Source: Arthrobacter sp. 9AX (GTDB lineage: Bacteria; Actinomycetota; Actinomycetes; Actinomycetales; Micrococcaceae). Taken from it: a stretch of DNA of 64,000 nucleotides. A program made the position numbers and the translations under genes. This document shows, piece by piece, positions 52,836 through 62,230 of this stretch. A model generated the notes under the pieces. It was not told the origin of the DNA and ran no database searches. It saw only the letters and a list, made by a program, of their open reading frames with translations. The stretch spans positions 3,471,089 to 3,535,088 of the forward strand of contig NZ_LR733293.1 in assembly GCF_902506095.1 (NCBI RefSeq), written 5' to 3'. The stretch's first letter is position 1. Each line of letters starts with the position of its first letter.

Positions 52836-54254
52836 GTGAGCACATTCGGCGGACTCAACACGGCCTACCTGGGCCTCACCGCGGCCCGGCAGGGCATCAA
52901 CCTCGCGGGGCAGAACATCGCCAACGCCACCACGGAGGGCTACACCCGGCAGCGGATAGCACAATCTGCCATTGGCGCGCCCGTTCCAACCGGCTTGACC
53001 GCCGGCGCAGTCCAGGCGGGCCAGGGAGTGTCCGTGGACGGCATTGCACGGCTGGGCAACAGCTTCCTCGACGCCGGCGTCCGCTCCAGCGCGGCGCAAG
53101 CGGGCTACGCCAGCTTTCGGTCTACCGAACTGCAGCGGATTGAAGACACCCTGCAGGAGCCGGGACAACATGGAATGTCGACGGCGTTGCAGGGCTTTTG
53201 GGCGGCGTGGCAGGGAGTTTCCAACCAGCCGGGCGAAGCCGCCCCTGCCGGCGTCCTGCTGCAGGCCGCGTCCGCGCTGGCCGGCAAGGTGTCAGCCGGC
53301 TACCAGGCCCTGGACTCCCAGTGGACGCGGGTGCGGGATGAAGCTGGCGGCACCGTCGCAACCGTCAACGAAGCCGCCTCCCGGGTAGCCGATTACAACG
53401 CGTCCATCCGCTCCGTCCTGGCATCCGGGGGCTCGGCGAACGAACTGATCGATGCCCGCAACCAAGCCATCGAAACCATCTCGGCCATGGCCGGCGGCAC
53501 AGTGCGGAGCAACGAGGACGGCACGGCGGACGTCTTCATCGGCGGCAACGCACTGGTGTCCGGCACATCGCACCGTGAGCTGGCCCTCGCGGGACAGCTC
53601 ACCATGGCAGGCCCCGGCACCGCCGTTCAGCTGGAATGGGCTGACCGCCCCGGCACGCCGGTAGGGTTCGACGGCGGGCAGCTGGCCGGTGCAATTTCCG
53701 TGCTTGCTCCGGAAGCCGGCGGGACAGGCGGGGCGATCGCGGAGGCTGCTGCGGCCTACAACGCCTTCGCCGCAAAGCTCATGGATGACGTCAATGGTGT
53801 GCACCGCACCGGACAAACCACGGCGGGCACCCGGAACCTCGACTTCTTCACTGCCAGCCCCAACGGCCCGGTGGCCCTGTCACTGCAGGTGGTCCCCCGC
53901 GCGGCGGGGGAAATTGCCACGGGAGCCGCAGGCGCCGGCACCCTTGACGGATCTCTCGCGGACAAACTCGCCCAGCTCGGGGCCGCAGCGGATTCGCCGG
54001 ACAAGGCCTGGACCGCCGTCGTCACCCGTATTGGGATCGATTCCCGCTCGGCGCAACAGCACGAGCAGCTGGCAAACGCCGCCAGCATCTCGGCGGCGGG
54101 ACAACGCTCCTCCGGCGCCTCCGTCAGCCTGGACGAGGAAAACATCAGCCTCCTCACCAACCAGCATGCCTACCAGGCGGCCGCCCGGGTGATGACCGCT
54201 GTGGACGAAGCCCTCGATGTCCTGATCAACCGCACCGGACTGGTGGGAAGGTAA
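52836..54254 (+). CDS. flgK: Hook-filament junction protein FlgK
   Basis: 472 aa from GTG 52836 (AAAGGA upstream). STFGGLNTAYLGLTAARQGINLAGQNIANATTEGYTRQ is the FlgK N-terminal axial block, and LDEENISLLTNQHAYQAAARVMTAVDEALDVLIN the C-terminal one. First hook-associated protein at the hook tip. Confidence 0.96.
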   Translation: MSTFGGLNTAYLGLTAARQGINLAGQNIANATTEGYTRQRIAQSAIGAPVPTGLTAGAVQAGQGVSVDGIARLGNSFLDAGVRSSAAQAGYASFRSTELQRIEDTLQEPGQHGMSTALQGFWAAWQGVSNQPGEAAPAGVLLQAASALAGKVSAGYQALDSQWTRVRDEAGGTVATVNEAASRVADYNASIRSVLASGGSANELIDARNQAIETISAMAGGTVRSNEDGTADVFIGGNALVSGTSHRELALAGQLTMAGPGTAVQLEWADRPGTPVGFDGGQLAGAISVLAPEAGGTGGAIAEAAAAYNAFAAKLMDDVNGVHRTGQTTAGTRNLDFFTASPNGPVALSLQVVPRAAGEIATGAAGAGTLDGSLADKLAQLGAAADSPDKAWTAVVTRIGIDSRSAQQHEQLANAASISAAGQRSSGASVSLDEENISLLTNQHAYQAAARVMTAVDEALDVLINRTGLVGR

Positions 54255-54257
54255 CCC

Positions 54258-55145
54258 ATGCTGAACCGCGTCACCAACCAGACCATGGCCGCTGCGGCCC
54301 AACGGAACCTGCAGGCGGGCCAGGCCAGGCTTGCCGCGCTGCAGGAGAAGGGCGGTAGCCTGCAGAACATCACCAGGCCGTCGGACGATCCCGCCGCCCT
54401 CGCCGACGCCCTGGCCATGCGCTCAAAGTTGAGCGCTGCCGGGCAGTATTCGAACAACATCAGCGACGGCACGGGCTGGTTGAACACCGCCGACGCAGCT
54501 TTGGGCCAGGTGACCAGCCTCCTGAACCGGGTCCGGGACCTCACCCTCCAGGCCTCCAACGGAGCGCTCAATGACACGGCGAAGGAAGCTATCGCCGTCG
54601 AACTGGAAGGACTGAACAAAGACCTCCTGGCACGGGCCAACACCCAGTACCAGGGCCGCAACGTGTTCGCCGGGAACTCCGATTCGGCCGGTGCCTTCAG
54701 CAACACCACGCCCCCGCGGTTCAACGGCACTCCCGGCAGCACCGTTGAACGGCGCGTCGATGACCAGCAGACCGTGCGGGTGGATGCCGACGGCGGCGCG
54801 ATTTTCGGCGATGGCGCCGACTCCGTTTTCGCCCTGGTCAGCGGCGTCGTTGCCGATATCCGCACCGGCACGGATCCCACAGCCCGGCTGGCCGCGCTGG
54901 ACCAGCGGATAAAGGCCGTCATCGGCGGGCGGGCGGAGGTAGGTACCCGGCAGGCGCAGCTGCTGGAGGCCCAGGACACAGTGGAGGAAGTGAAGGCTAC
55001 GCTGGAGGCACAGCGTTCGGGCATCGAGGACGCGGACATAGGAAGGGTGGTCCTGGACTTGAAACTGCAGGAAACGAATTACCAGGTGGCGCTGGCCGTC
55101 ACGGCCAAGGTTCTGCAGCCCACGCTCATGGATTTCCTGCGATGA
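54258..55145 (+). CDS. flgL: Hook-filament junction protein FlgL
   Basis: 295 aa. MLNRVTNQTMAAAAQRNLQAGQARLAALQEK and ITRPSDDPAALADALAMRSKL at the start; the C-terminal helix SGIEDADIGRVVLDLKLQETNYQVALAVTAKVLQP is typical of FlgL. It begins three bases after flgK. Confidence 0.95.
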   Translation: MLNRVTNQTMAAAAQRNLQAGQARLAALQEKGGSLQNITRPSDDPAALADALAMRSKLSAAGQYSNNISDGTGWLNTADAALGQVTSLLNRVRDLTLQASNGALNDTAKEAIAVELEGLNKDLLARANTQYQGRNVFAGNSDSAGAFSNTTPPRFNGTPGSTVERRVDDQQTVRVDADGGAIFGDGADSVFALVSGVVADIRTGTDPTARLAALDQRIKAVIGGRAEVGTRQAQLLEAQDTVEEVKATLEAQRSGIEDADIGRVVLDLKLQETNYQVALAVTAKVLQPTLMDFLR

Positions 55146-55531
55146 CCGATGTTTCATCAATGGAGGTCACGTTCACTGCCCCCATGCCCGGGCTTGAAAG
55201 CTCCAACGCCTTCACCTTGCGCGGCGTGGACGGGGCCCCTGCCCTCTTTGCGCTTGAGGCCTCCGCAGGCCTGGCCGTGCGGCTCTTTGTTGCCGACGCC
55301 GCCGTGTACGTGCCCGGCTATGCTCCCGATCTGCCCTCTTCCGCCGTGGAGGCAGGCCAGACCACCACTTTGTTGGTGGTAACCCCCGGCCCCGGTGAGC
55401 CGACGGTGAACCTTGCTGCACCGATAGTGCTGAATCCGGGTACTGGCCTCTGCACGCAGCTGGTCCTGGACGGGAAAAACTACCCCCTACGTGCGCCGCT
55501 CGCAGCTGACCGGACGGAATCCGCCGGGTAA
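55142..55531 (+). CDS. fliW: Flagellar assembly factor FliW
   Basis: 129 aa, ATG overlapping the flgL stop (ATGA). SNAFTLRGVDGAPALFALEA (FliW beta barrel) and the C-terminal VNLAAPIVLNPGTGLCTQLVLDGKNYPLRAPL are diagnostic. FliW binds flagellin and, when free, sequesters CsrA, coupling flagellin translation to secretion. It is transcribed from the flgN promoter while csrA is in the motA operon. Confidence 0.92.
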   Translation: MTDVSSMEVTFTAPMPGLESSNAFTLRGVDGAPALFALEASAGLAVRLFVADAAVYVPGYAPDLPSSAVEAGQTTTLLVVTPGPGEPTVNLAAPIVLNPGTGLCTQLVLDGKNYPLRAPLAADRTESAG

Positions 55532-55532
55532 T

Positions 55533-55559
55533 CCCGCTATGCGGGCGGCTATGCGCCCG
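55533..55559 (+). terminator. Overlapping hairpins after fliW
   Basis: CCCGC-TAT-GCGGG and, alternatively, CGGGCG-GCTATG-CGCCCG directly after the fliW stop. No T-run; a plausible terminator pair for the flgN operon. Confidence 0.5.
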
Positions 55560-55997
55560 ACTCGGCCGAGAACGTGGTCCCGCCTTCATCAGTCACCAGC
55601 TGATCCGATTCACTCAGGGCTGCCGACCCCGAACAGTCGTCGCACCGGCCCACAAACTGATGAGGGCAGGTCGCAAGGTTGAGCCCATCCCCAGTGGATA
55701 ATCTGATGCGCATGGTTCCCGCCGTTCCTGAGCAACCCCGGGTTCGCCAAGGTACTCATCGTTCCAGCCACCGCTAGGGTGGTGCCGGCGAAGCTCTGGG
55801 CAGGAGCCTTCTTGATTGCAAAAGCTCCATCCTCGCCGGCAAGTCCCAGTAGACAACTAACTGAAGCGGGAAACACGAGTAGGCCATACCCGTTCCTTCA
55901 GGCCGACCTTACCTACCCAAGCCGGTGGAGGCGGGGCCACCTAACGCCCCCACGTGCGTCTGCTTTCCCTCCCCACCAGCTCAACCACCGATGGTCC
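55560..55997. other. Convergent intergenic stretch, no supported gene
   Basis: About 440 bases between fliW and the dehydrogenase stop. Open frames here have neither ribosome binding sites nor recognisable content. A partial copy of the dispersed repeat (GCTCAACCACCG) is at 55979-55990, eight bases from the dehydrogenase stop. Confidence 0.5.
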
Positions 55998-58841
55998 CTA
56001 CCGCGTCACTTCCTCCAGCAGTTCCAGCACGTGCCGGTAGTCCTGGCCCGTTGCCCGGGTCATGCCCAGCTCGCAGGTGCGGTTGCAGGACGCGTGCGCT
56101 GAGGCGCCCAGCTCCCTTACCTCTTCGCCCTGCTTCCGGGTGGCCGAGGCAGTGAGCTCGGGGTGGAGCATGCCGCGGTCCCCGGCGAAGGCGCAGCAGC
56201 CCCAGTTCACTGGAACGTCCACTTTGTCGGCCACCGCGGAGGCCACGGCATCCAGGGAGCTGTTGATCCCCATCCGGGTGGAGGAGCAGGTGGGGTGCAG
56301 CGCCAGCGACTCAAGCTTGGCGTGCTCCGGCAGCTTGGGCAGGATGTGCAGGGCGGCGAAGTCCACCGCGTCCACGATCCGCAGCGGGCTCTGCCCCGGC
56401 AACGGGTCATCGAGTTCCACCACCTGGCGGAGGCCCTCCGTGCAGGACGACGCATCACAGATGATGGCCAGCTCGCCGTCCCGGGTTGCCTCCCGCAGCG
56501 CCGCCAGGGTCTTCTCCTTCATGGTCTCCTGGCCGGCAACCATGCCCTTGGAGGACCACGGCGTCCCGCAGCACAACGAGTCGATGCCCTCCGGCACCAG
56601 CAGGCTGATCCCCGCCCGCTCACACAACTGCTCGAAGCTGTACTGGACACCCCGCCCCGCAGCAGGGCCGGAGGCGGGGCCGCCAGGTGACGTGCCCCCG
56701 GAAGCCGGCCCGAACATCGTCCCCACGCACGCGGGGAAGTAGACCGCGTCCGGTGCGCTGTCCGGCGTCGGGCGCTTCCGCACGGAACCGCCGCCGGGCA
56801 GCTCCGCCGAGTACAGCGGCACCGTGTCCGTCCCCAGCACCGCCCGCGCCGCCTTGTTGGGCGCCTGCACGGCCGGGGCCGGCAGCTTGTTCACCACGGT
56901 CAGGGCCAGTGAGGCTCCGCGGGCGACGCCTTCCCAGTGCTTGGCCGCGGCGTTCCAGGCGCCGTTGGCCACCGCTCCGGCGTCGGAACGCCGGAGCCGC
57001 TTGACCAGCAGGCCCGTGTTGATGTCCACGGGGCACGCCGTCTGGCACATGCCGTCCACGGCGCAGGTCTGCACGGACTCGTAGCGGTAGTCCTTCTCCA
57101 GCTCCTTCACCAGCGCCGTGTCGCCTGCGAGCCGGGCGGCCTCGATGGCGCGCAGGGTGACGATGCGCTGCCGCGGAGTGAGGGTGAGGTCCTTGCTGGG
57201 GCACACCGGCTCGCAGTACCCGCAGGAAACGCAGCGGTCCACTTCCTCCGCCACCGGCGGCGCCGTCTTGATATGCCGCAGGTGCGCCTGGGGATCGTCG
57301 TCCATGAGCACGCCCGGATTCAGCATGCCGGCAGGATCGAACAGCTCCTTGATCCGGCGCATCACGCCGTACAGCTCGTCCCCGTACTGCCGCCGCACAT
57401 ACGGTGCCATCACCCGGCCGGTGCCGTGCTCCGCCTTGAGCGAGCCGCCCTCCCCCAGGACCAGGTCCACCATGTCCTCGGTGAACGCGCTGTACCTGTC
57501 CAGCTCCTCCGCCGTGGCGAAGCCGTCCGTGAGCATGAAGTGGACGTTGCCGTCCTTCGCGTGCCCGAAGATCACGCTGTTTTCATACCGGTACTTCTCG
57601 AACAGCCCGATCAGCTCACGGCACGTCCGGCCCAGGACCGGGACCGGCACCACAATGTCCTCCAGCAGCGCCGTGGTCCCCTGCGGCCGGGCACCGGCCA
57701 CCGAGGCGTACAGGCCCTTGCGCAGGTGCCACAGCTGCGCCCGTGCGGAGGCATCAGCGGTGAACTGCGCCGGGGCGGCCAGGTTCAGGCCGGCCAGGGC
57801 CCGTTCGCCCACCTCCCGCAGCGCCGCAACCTCCTCCGGCTGCCCGGCGGAGTATTCCACCAGCAGCGCCGCGTGCTCGCGCACCGCAAGGTCGCTTACG
57901 ACGGCGGGAGTCCCCTTCAGCGTCTGGCCCACCTTCAGCGAGAGCGCATCCAGGAGCTCCACCGTGGCAGCGCCGGTGTCCACCAACGCCGGCAAAGCGG
58001 CGTTGGCGGCCTGCAAATCCGGGAAGACCAGCAGGCCCGTTGCGGCGTGCGGAAGTCGCGGGACGGTGCGGAACACGGCCTCGGCCACGAAGCCCAGGGT
58101 GCCCTCGCTGCCCACGATCAGGTGCGCCAGCATGTCCACCGGGCTGGTGTAGTCCAGCAGGGAGTTCAGGCCGTAGCCCATGGTGTTCTTCATGCTGAAC
58201 TGCTGGCGGATGCGGTTCACGGAGTCCTTGTTGCCCCGCACCCGTGCCGCAAGTTGGACCAGGCCTTCATGGAGTTCCGGTTCCAGCGTCCGCAGCCTTT
58301 GGTCCGCGTCCGCCGCTCCGGTGTCGATGACCGTTCCGGACGGCAGCACCACGGTGAGGGACTCAAGCGTTTGGTACGCGTTGTCCACCGTGCCGCAGTT
58401 CATGCCGGAGGAGTTGTTCGCCACCACGCCGCCGATGGTGCACGCGGCCTCGCTGGCAGGATCCGGCCCGAACTTGCGCCCGTAGGGCGCCAGCCGCGCG
58501 TTCAGGGCCCGCACCGTAACCCCCGGCTGCACGCGGACCCGCGCCCCGCCGTCGAGCACTTCCACGTCCCGGAAGTTGCGCCGCACGTCCACCAGCACGC
58601 CGTCCGTGACAGCCTGCCCGCTGAGGCTGGTGCCCCCGGACCGGAGGGTGAGCGGGACACCCTGCGCGGCGCTGGCGCGGAGCAGCCCGCCCACCTCCGC
58701 CGCGTCCTTTGCCGTCACAACGGCCTGCGGGATGAGCAGGAAGTGCGAGGCGTCGTGGGCGTTGGCGTGCAGGTCGATGGCACGGGTCTTCACCTGCGCG
58801 GGATCGGCCACAGCCTGCCGGAAGCTGTCGAGTGTCTGCAT
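55998..58841 (-). CDS. FAD/Fe-S D-lactate dehydrogenase-type oxidoreductase
   Basis: 947 aa from ATG 58841, which shares its A with the permease stop. The N-terminal FAD-binding domain (PCMH fold) has TLRSGGTSLSGQAV and FGPDPASEAACTIGGVVANNSSGM; the cap domain has EAVFRTVPRLPHA and EHGTGRVMAPYV. A ferredoxin-like region carries CVSCGYCEPVCP and, later, CAVDGMCQTACPVD for two 4Fe-4S clusters, and the C-terminal half has CCG-type (CCGTPW, CCAFAGDRGM) motifs of glycolate/lactate oxidases. The whole layout matches Dld/GlcD-GlcF fusions that pass electrons to quinone. The upstream lactate permease makes D-lactate the likely substrate; glycolate or 2-hydroxyglutarate are alternatives. Confidence 0.9.
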   Translation of the reverse strand: MQTLDSFRQAVADPAQVKTRAIDLHANAHDASHFLLIPQAVVTAKDAAEVGGLLRASAAQGVPLTLRSGGTSLSGQAVTDGVLVDVRRNFRDVEVLDGGARVRVQPGVTVRALNARLAPYGRKFGPDPASEAACTIGGVVANNSSGMNCGTVDNAYQTLESLTVVLPSGTVIDTGAADADQRLRTLEPELHEGLVQLAARVRGNKDSVNRIRQQFSMKNTMGYGLNSLLDYTSPVDMLAHLIVGSEGTLGFVAEAVFRTVPRLPHAATGLLVFPDLQAANAALPALVDTGAATVELLDALSLKVGQTLKGTPAVVSDLAVREHAALLVEYSAGQPEEVAALREVGERALAGLNLAAPAQFTADASARAQLWHLRKGLYASVAGARPQGTTALLEDIVVPVPVLGRTCRELIGLFEKYRYENSVIFGHAKDGNVHFMLTDGFATAEELDRYSAFTEDMVDLVLGEGGSLKAEHGTGRVMAPYVRRQYGDELYGVMRRIKELFDPAGMLNPGVLMDDDPQAHLRHIKTAPPVAEEVDRCVSCGYCEPVCPSKDLTLTPRQRIVTLRAIEAARLAGDTALVKELEKDYRYESVQTCAVDGMCQTACPVDINTGLLVKRLRRSDAGAVANGAWNAAAKHWEGVARGASLALTVVNKLPAPAVQAPNKAARAVLGTDTVPLYSAELPGGGSVRKRPTPDSAPDAVYFPACVGTMFGPASGGTSPGGPASGPAAGRGVQYSFEQLCERAGISLLVPEGIDSLCCGTPWSSKGMVAGQETMKEKTLAALREATRDGELAIICDASSCTEGLRQVVELDDPLPGQSPLRIVDAVDFAALHILPKLPEHAKLESLALHPTCSSTRMGINSSLDAVASAVADKVDVPVNWGCCAFAGDRGMLHPELTASATRKQGEEVRELGASAHASCNRTCELGMTRATGQDYRHVLELLEEVTR

Positions 58842-60559
58842 CAGGGCACCATCCAGCCGAGTACCGGGGTGGACTGCAGGACGATCAGCACCGTGATGAG
58901 GGCCAGCAGGCCCAGGCTCCAGCCCACCAGCTTGCGGAACAGCGTCCCCTCGGAGCCTTCCAGCCCCACCGCGGCGGAGGCAACGGCCAGGTTCTGCAGC
59001 GACAGCATCTTGCCCATCACGCCGGCGGAGGAGTTGGAGGCGGCCATCAGCACCGGCGAGAGGCCGGTCTGTTCGGCGGCCGTGGCCTGCATCTGCCCGA
59101 AGAGCGAGTTGGACGAGGTGTCCGAGCCGGTGAGCGCCACACCGATCCAGCCGATCAGCGGCGAGAGGAAGGCGAAGAAGCCGCCGGCCGAGGCAAGTGC
59201 GAAGCCCAGCGTGGTGGTCTGTCCGGACAGGTTCATGACGAAGGACAGGGCCAGGACGGCGGTGACGGTGACGATGGTCCAGCGCAGCTGCGTCAGGGTC
59301 TCCCGGTAGATGCCCAGCGCCTTGCTTGCAGAAATCCTGTACAGCGCCATGGTGATCAGGCCGGAGATCAGCAGCAGCGTCCCGGTGGATTTGAGGTGGT
59401 CCAGCTTGAACTTGGTGGCCGCTACCGGCTGGCCGGCGGAGTCCTCGATGTGCAGGCCGGGCCAGGCGAACGTCACGGTGCCCACCTGCCCCAGCCAGGC
59501 CTTGATGGCCGGGATCTGGGCCAGGGAGAACACGGCGATGATGATCAGGTAGGGCGCGACGGCGAGCCACACCTCACGGGGTTCCGGGCGGGTATTGTCC
59601 GTGGGGACTCCGGAACTGCCCGGAACGCTCACCTGCCGGCCGGCCGCCGTCGTAAGTTCCTGCGTGCCGTTGCTGCCCGCGCTCATTCCACTTGCCATGG
59701 CCGGAACAGAAGCGTCCTGTTCCGGGTCTTCGGCGCCCACCGACTCCTTGGGCTGCCATACCTTCAGCATCAGCAGCACCGCCGCCACGGTAACCACCGC
59801 GGCCACCACGTCGGTCAGTTCCACGGCCAGGTAGTTGGAGGTGACGAACTGGGCGGCGGCGAACGCTATGCCCGCCACCAGCGCCACGGGCCAGGTCTGC
59901 TTGAGGCCGCGTTTGCCGTCCACCATAAAGACCAGCAGCAGCGGCACGATCAGGGCGATGAAGGGGGTCTGGCGGCCGGCCATCGCGGACAGGTCGTGCA
60001 GCGGCAGGCCGGTCACACCGTTCAGGGCGATGATGGGCGCGGCCATGGCACCGAAGGCCACCGGCGCGGTATTCGCCAGCAGTGAGACGACCGCGGACTT
60101 GAGCGGTTTCATGCCCGCGGCCATCAGCATGGCCGCGGAAATGGCCACCGGCGCACCGAAACCTGCCAGGGATTCCAGGAGCGCGCCGAAGCAGAACGCA
60201 ATCAGGATGGACAGGATCCGCAGGTCGTTGGAGATGGAGCGGATGGTCCGGCCCAGGGCATCAAACCAGGGCGTGGCCACCGTGAGCTTGTAGATCCACA
60301 GCGCGTTGACCAGGATCCACAGGATGGGGAACAACCCGTAGAAGATGCCTGCCGCGGTGGCCCCGAGGGCCTGGTCCACCGGCATCCGCCAGCCTGCGAC
60401 GGCCAGGATGAAGGACAGGACCAGGCTGGCGATGGCGGCTTTGGCGGCCTTGACCCGGAAGACGCCCAGCATGACGAACAACAGGACCAGGGGAAGGGCC
60501 GCGCACAGGGCGGAAAGCAGGAGGGACCCGGCGATGGGGTCGAGGATCTGCTGAAACAT
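58841..60559 (-). CDS. lctP: L-lactate permease family transporter
   Basis: About 572 aa from ATG 60559; a longer frame to 60625 lies upstream of the predicted promoter start and is not used. Twelve or more helices; LCAALPLVLLFVMLGVFRVKAAKAA, AGFGAPVAISAAMLMAAGMKPLKSA and GWIGVALTGSDTSSNSLFGQMQ are LctP/LldP signatures. Imports lactate and related 2-hydroxy acids with protons. Operon with the dehydrogenase downstream. Confidence 0.95.
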   Translation of the reverse strand: MFQQILDPIAGSLLLSALCAALPLVLLFVMLGVFRVKAAKAAIASLVLSFILAVAGWRMPVDQALGATAAGIFYGLFPILWILVNALWIYKLTVATPWFDALGRTIRSISNDLRILSILIAFCFGALLESLAGFGAPVAISAAMLMAAGMKPLKSAVVSLLANTAPVAFGAMAAPIIALNGVTGLPLHDLSAMAGRQTPFIALIVPLLLVFMVDGKRGLKQTWPVALVAGIAFAAAQFVTSNYLAVELTDVVAAVVTVAAVLLMLKVWQPKESVGAEDPEQDASVPAMASGMSAGSNGTQELTTAAGRQVSVPGSSGVPTDNTRPEPREVWLAVAPYLIIIAVFSLAQIPAIKAWLGQVGTVTFAWPGLHIEDSAGQPVAATKFKLDHLKSTGTLLLISGLITMALYRISASKALGIYRETLTQLRWTIVTVTAVLALSFVMNLSGQTTTLGFALASAGGFFAFLSPLIGWIGVALTGSDTSSNSLFGQMQATAAEQTGLSPVLMAASNSSAGVMGKMLSLQNLAVASAAVGLEGSEGTLFRKLVGWSLGLLALITVLIVLQSTPVLGWMVP

Positions 60560-60607
60560 GGGACTCCAAGATGGTGAGCAGCGCCACACCGGCGTGACGA
60601 CCACTCG

Positions 60608-60636
60608 ATTGTCTAACAAGTACACATGTAGGTCAA
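60608..60636 (-). promoter_or_regulatory. Promoter of the lactate permease operon
   Basis: TTGACC (60636-60631), seventeen bases, GACAAT (60613-60608) on the minus strand, 49 bases before the lctP ATG: a near-consensus vegetative promoter. Confidence 0.72.
60609..60619. promoter_or_regulatory. GntR/FadR-type operator 1
   Basis: TTGTCTAACAA is a palindrome of the TNGT-N3-ACNA form bound by LldR and related FadR-group regulators. It overlaps the -10 box of the lctP promoter, so binding should repress the operon. Confidence 0.68.
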
Positions 60637-60649
60637 GACGGCTGAATAC

Positions 60650-60660
60650 TTGTCTGGCAA
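60650..60660. promoter_or_regulatory. GntR/FadR-type operator 2
   Basis: TTGTCTGGCAA, one mismatch from operator 1, centred 41 bases away (about four helical turns), just upstream of the regulator start. Confidence 0.52.
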
Positions 60661-60706
60661 AATGGGACGGAGACGCCCCCTATTGGAATTTGTTGAACGG
60701 AGATTC

Positions 60707-61399
60707 GTGGCCGGCCGTATTGCAGCTGTCTCGATTGTGGAAGCGGTGGCTTCGGACCTTCGGCTCCGCATTTTCTCCGGCGAGCTGCCCTCGGCCCACG
60801 CGCTGACGGAGACCGACGTGGCCACGTCCTACGAGGTGGCACGCCCCACCGCCAAGGCGGCCATCGAGAAGCTGGTGGCCGAGGGGCTGCTGGTCCGCGG
60901 CGTGCACAAGACCGCGCGGGTGGCGGACCTGGGGCCGGAATCGGTCCGCGACATTTACCTGGCCCGGGCGTACCTGGAGAGCGAAGTGCTCCGCCGGCTC
61001 GCCGCCGCACGCACGGTGCCCGCGGGCGCGGTACAGGCCAACCAGGATATCGCTGCGCTGGCCACCGGAGCGCCGCTGGATGTGGTGGAACCGGACATGC
61101 GGTTCCACACCAGCCTGATCGACGCCGTGGGGAATGAGCGGATCAGCAGGATGTACGGCTCCCTCGTGGCCGAAGTACGCCTGTGCATGTCCAGGGTGCA
61201 GTCACTGCACCTCCTGGACACCACCCTGATCCAGGCTGAACACCAAAAGCTCCTGCAACTGATCGAGGCAGGGCGGGGCGAAGAGGCCGCCCAACTCCTC
61301 GACCAGCACCTGGGCCGCGCACGCGAGCGCCTGGTGGCCGCGATGGGTGGCGAGCCGGGCCCGGAGGCGGACCTGCCCTCGGATCTTGTAGCCGGATAG
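60707..61399 (+). CDS. GntR family regulator, FadR/LldR group
   Basis: 230 aa from GTG 60707 behind CGGAGA; starts at 60662 or 60650 are possible but would lie on operator 2. The winged helix-turn-helix reads SIVEAVASDLRLRIFSGELPSAHALTETDVATSYEVARPTAKAAIEKL, slightly shorter than usual; the C-terminal FCD domain has PDMRFHTSLIDAVGNERI and AEHQKLLQLIEAGRGEEA with the metal-binding Asp and His residues. It is divergent from lctP, whose promoter carries its expected operator, so it is the likely lactate-responsive repressor. Confidence 0.88.
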   Translation: MAGRIAAVSIVEAVASDLRLRIFSGELPSAHALTETDVATSYEVARPTAKAAIEKLVAEGLLVRGVHKTARVADLGPESVRDIYLARAYLESEVLRRLAAARTVPAGAVQANQDIAALATGAPLDVVEPDMRFHTSLIDAVGNERISRMYGSLVAEVRLCMSRVQSLHLLDTTLIQAEHQKLLQLIEAGRGEEAAQLLDQHLGRARERLVAAMGGEPGPEADLPSDLVAG

Positions 61400-61420
61400 C
61401 CCCGGGCTTAGTTCAGGCCG

Positions 61421-62203
61421 CTACCGATTCCGGAACTGCGGCTCGCGCTTCTCCTGGAAGGCGCGGAAGCCCTCCGCGTAGTCATCCGTTTTGCAGAGCC
61501 GTGCCTGCTCGGTGTTTTCCTCGGCCATGGCTTCCCACAAGCCCAGGCGCTGGTCGCGGATGTGGGCCACCAGCTCCTTGCTGGCGGTGAAGGCACCGGT
61601 GGCGCCGCGGGCCACCTTGGCCACGATGGCCCGGGTGTTCTCCAGCAGTTCGTCCGCCGGCATGGCCCGGCTGAACAGCCCCCGCGCCACGGCCTCGGTG
61701 CCGCTGATCAGTTCGGCCGTGTAGATCAGGTCCAGCGTCCGGTGCATGCCCAGCCGCTCCGTGAAGTACCAGTGCCCGCCCGAATCCAGCGTGGCCCCCA
61801 GCTTGGCGAACGGCGAGCCGAACTTCGCGTTCTCCGCCACGTACACCACGTCCGTGGCCAGCAGCAGCCCCAGCCCCACCCCCAGGCACGCTCCGTGGGC
61901 CGCGGCGAACGTGGGAGCCGGGAACGCACTCATCTTCTTCAGCAGCGGCTCCACCAGCCCGCCCAGGTACGCGGCGGCGTCGTCACTCTCCGGCGACACG
62001 TTCTGGATGTCGCGGCCGGCGCAGAAGGCGCGGCCCTCTCCCCTGAGCAGCAGCGCCCGCACCTCACCGCGCGAGGCGGCGGCAGCAGCGTCGTCGTACG
62101 CCTGGGACAACTCCGCGAGCGCCTGCTCATCGAGGGAGTTCAGCTTCTGCGGGGCGTCCAGGACGATTTCGGCGATGTTGTTGCTGATGGAGAGGGAAAT
62201 CAT
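61421..62203 (-). CDS. paaG: Enoyl-CoA hydratase/isomerase, PaaG-like
   Basis: 260 aa from ATG 62203 (AAGGAGC upstream). Crotonase fold: VLDAPQKLNSLDEQALAEL, then GEGRAFCAGRDI (oxyanion hole), HGACLGVGLGLLLATDVVYV and KFGSPFAKLGATLDSGGHWYF, where the Asp of LDSGG matches the catalytic Asp of PaaG. That enzyme isomerises ring-1,2-epoxyphenylacetyl-CoA to oxepin-CoA. PaaF-type hydratase is the alternative; the Asp and the neighbours paaE and paaD favour PaaG. Confidence 0.82.
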   Translation of the reverse strand: MISLSISNNIAEIVLDAPQKLNSLDEQALAELSQAYDDAAAAASRGEVRALLLRGEGRAFCAGRDIQNVSPESDDAAAYLGGLVEPLLKKMSAFPAPTFAAAHGACLGVGLGLLLATDVVYVAENAKFGSPFAKLGATLDSGGHWYFTERLGMHRTLDLIYTAELISGTEAVARGLFSRAMPADELLENTRAIVAKVARGATGAFTASKELVAHIRDQRLGLWEAMAEENTEQARLCKTDDYAEGFRAFQEKREPQFRNR

Positions 62204-62230
62204 GGGGCTCCTTGAATAGACCGTTGACAC

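Noticed and set aside
55998..59570. Start of the dehydrogenase at 59570 (1190 codons)
   Set aside because: The extra 240 residues are an Arg/Gly-rich shadow inside lctP; the ATG at 58841 begins the FAD domain and overlaps the lctP stop.
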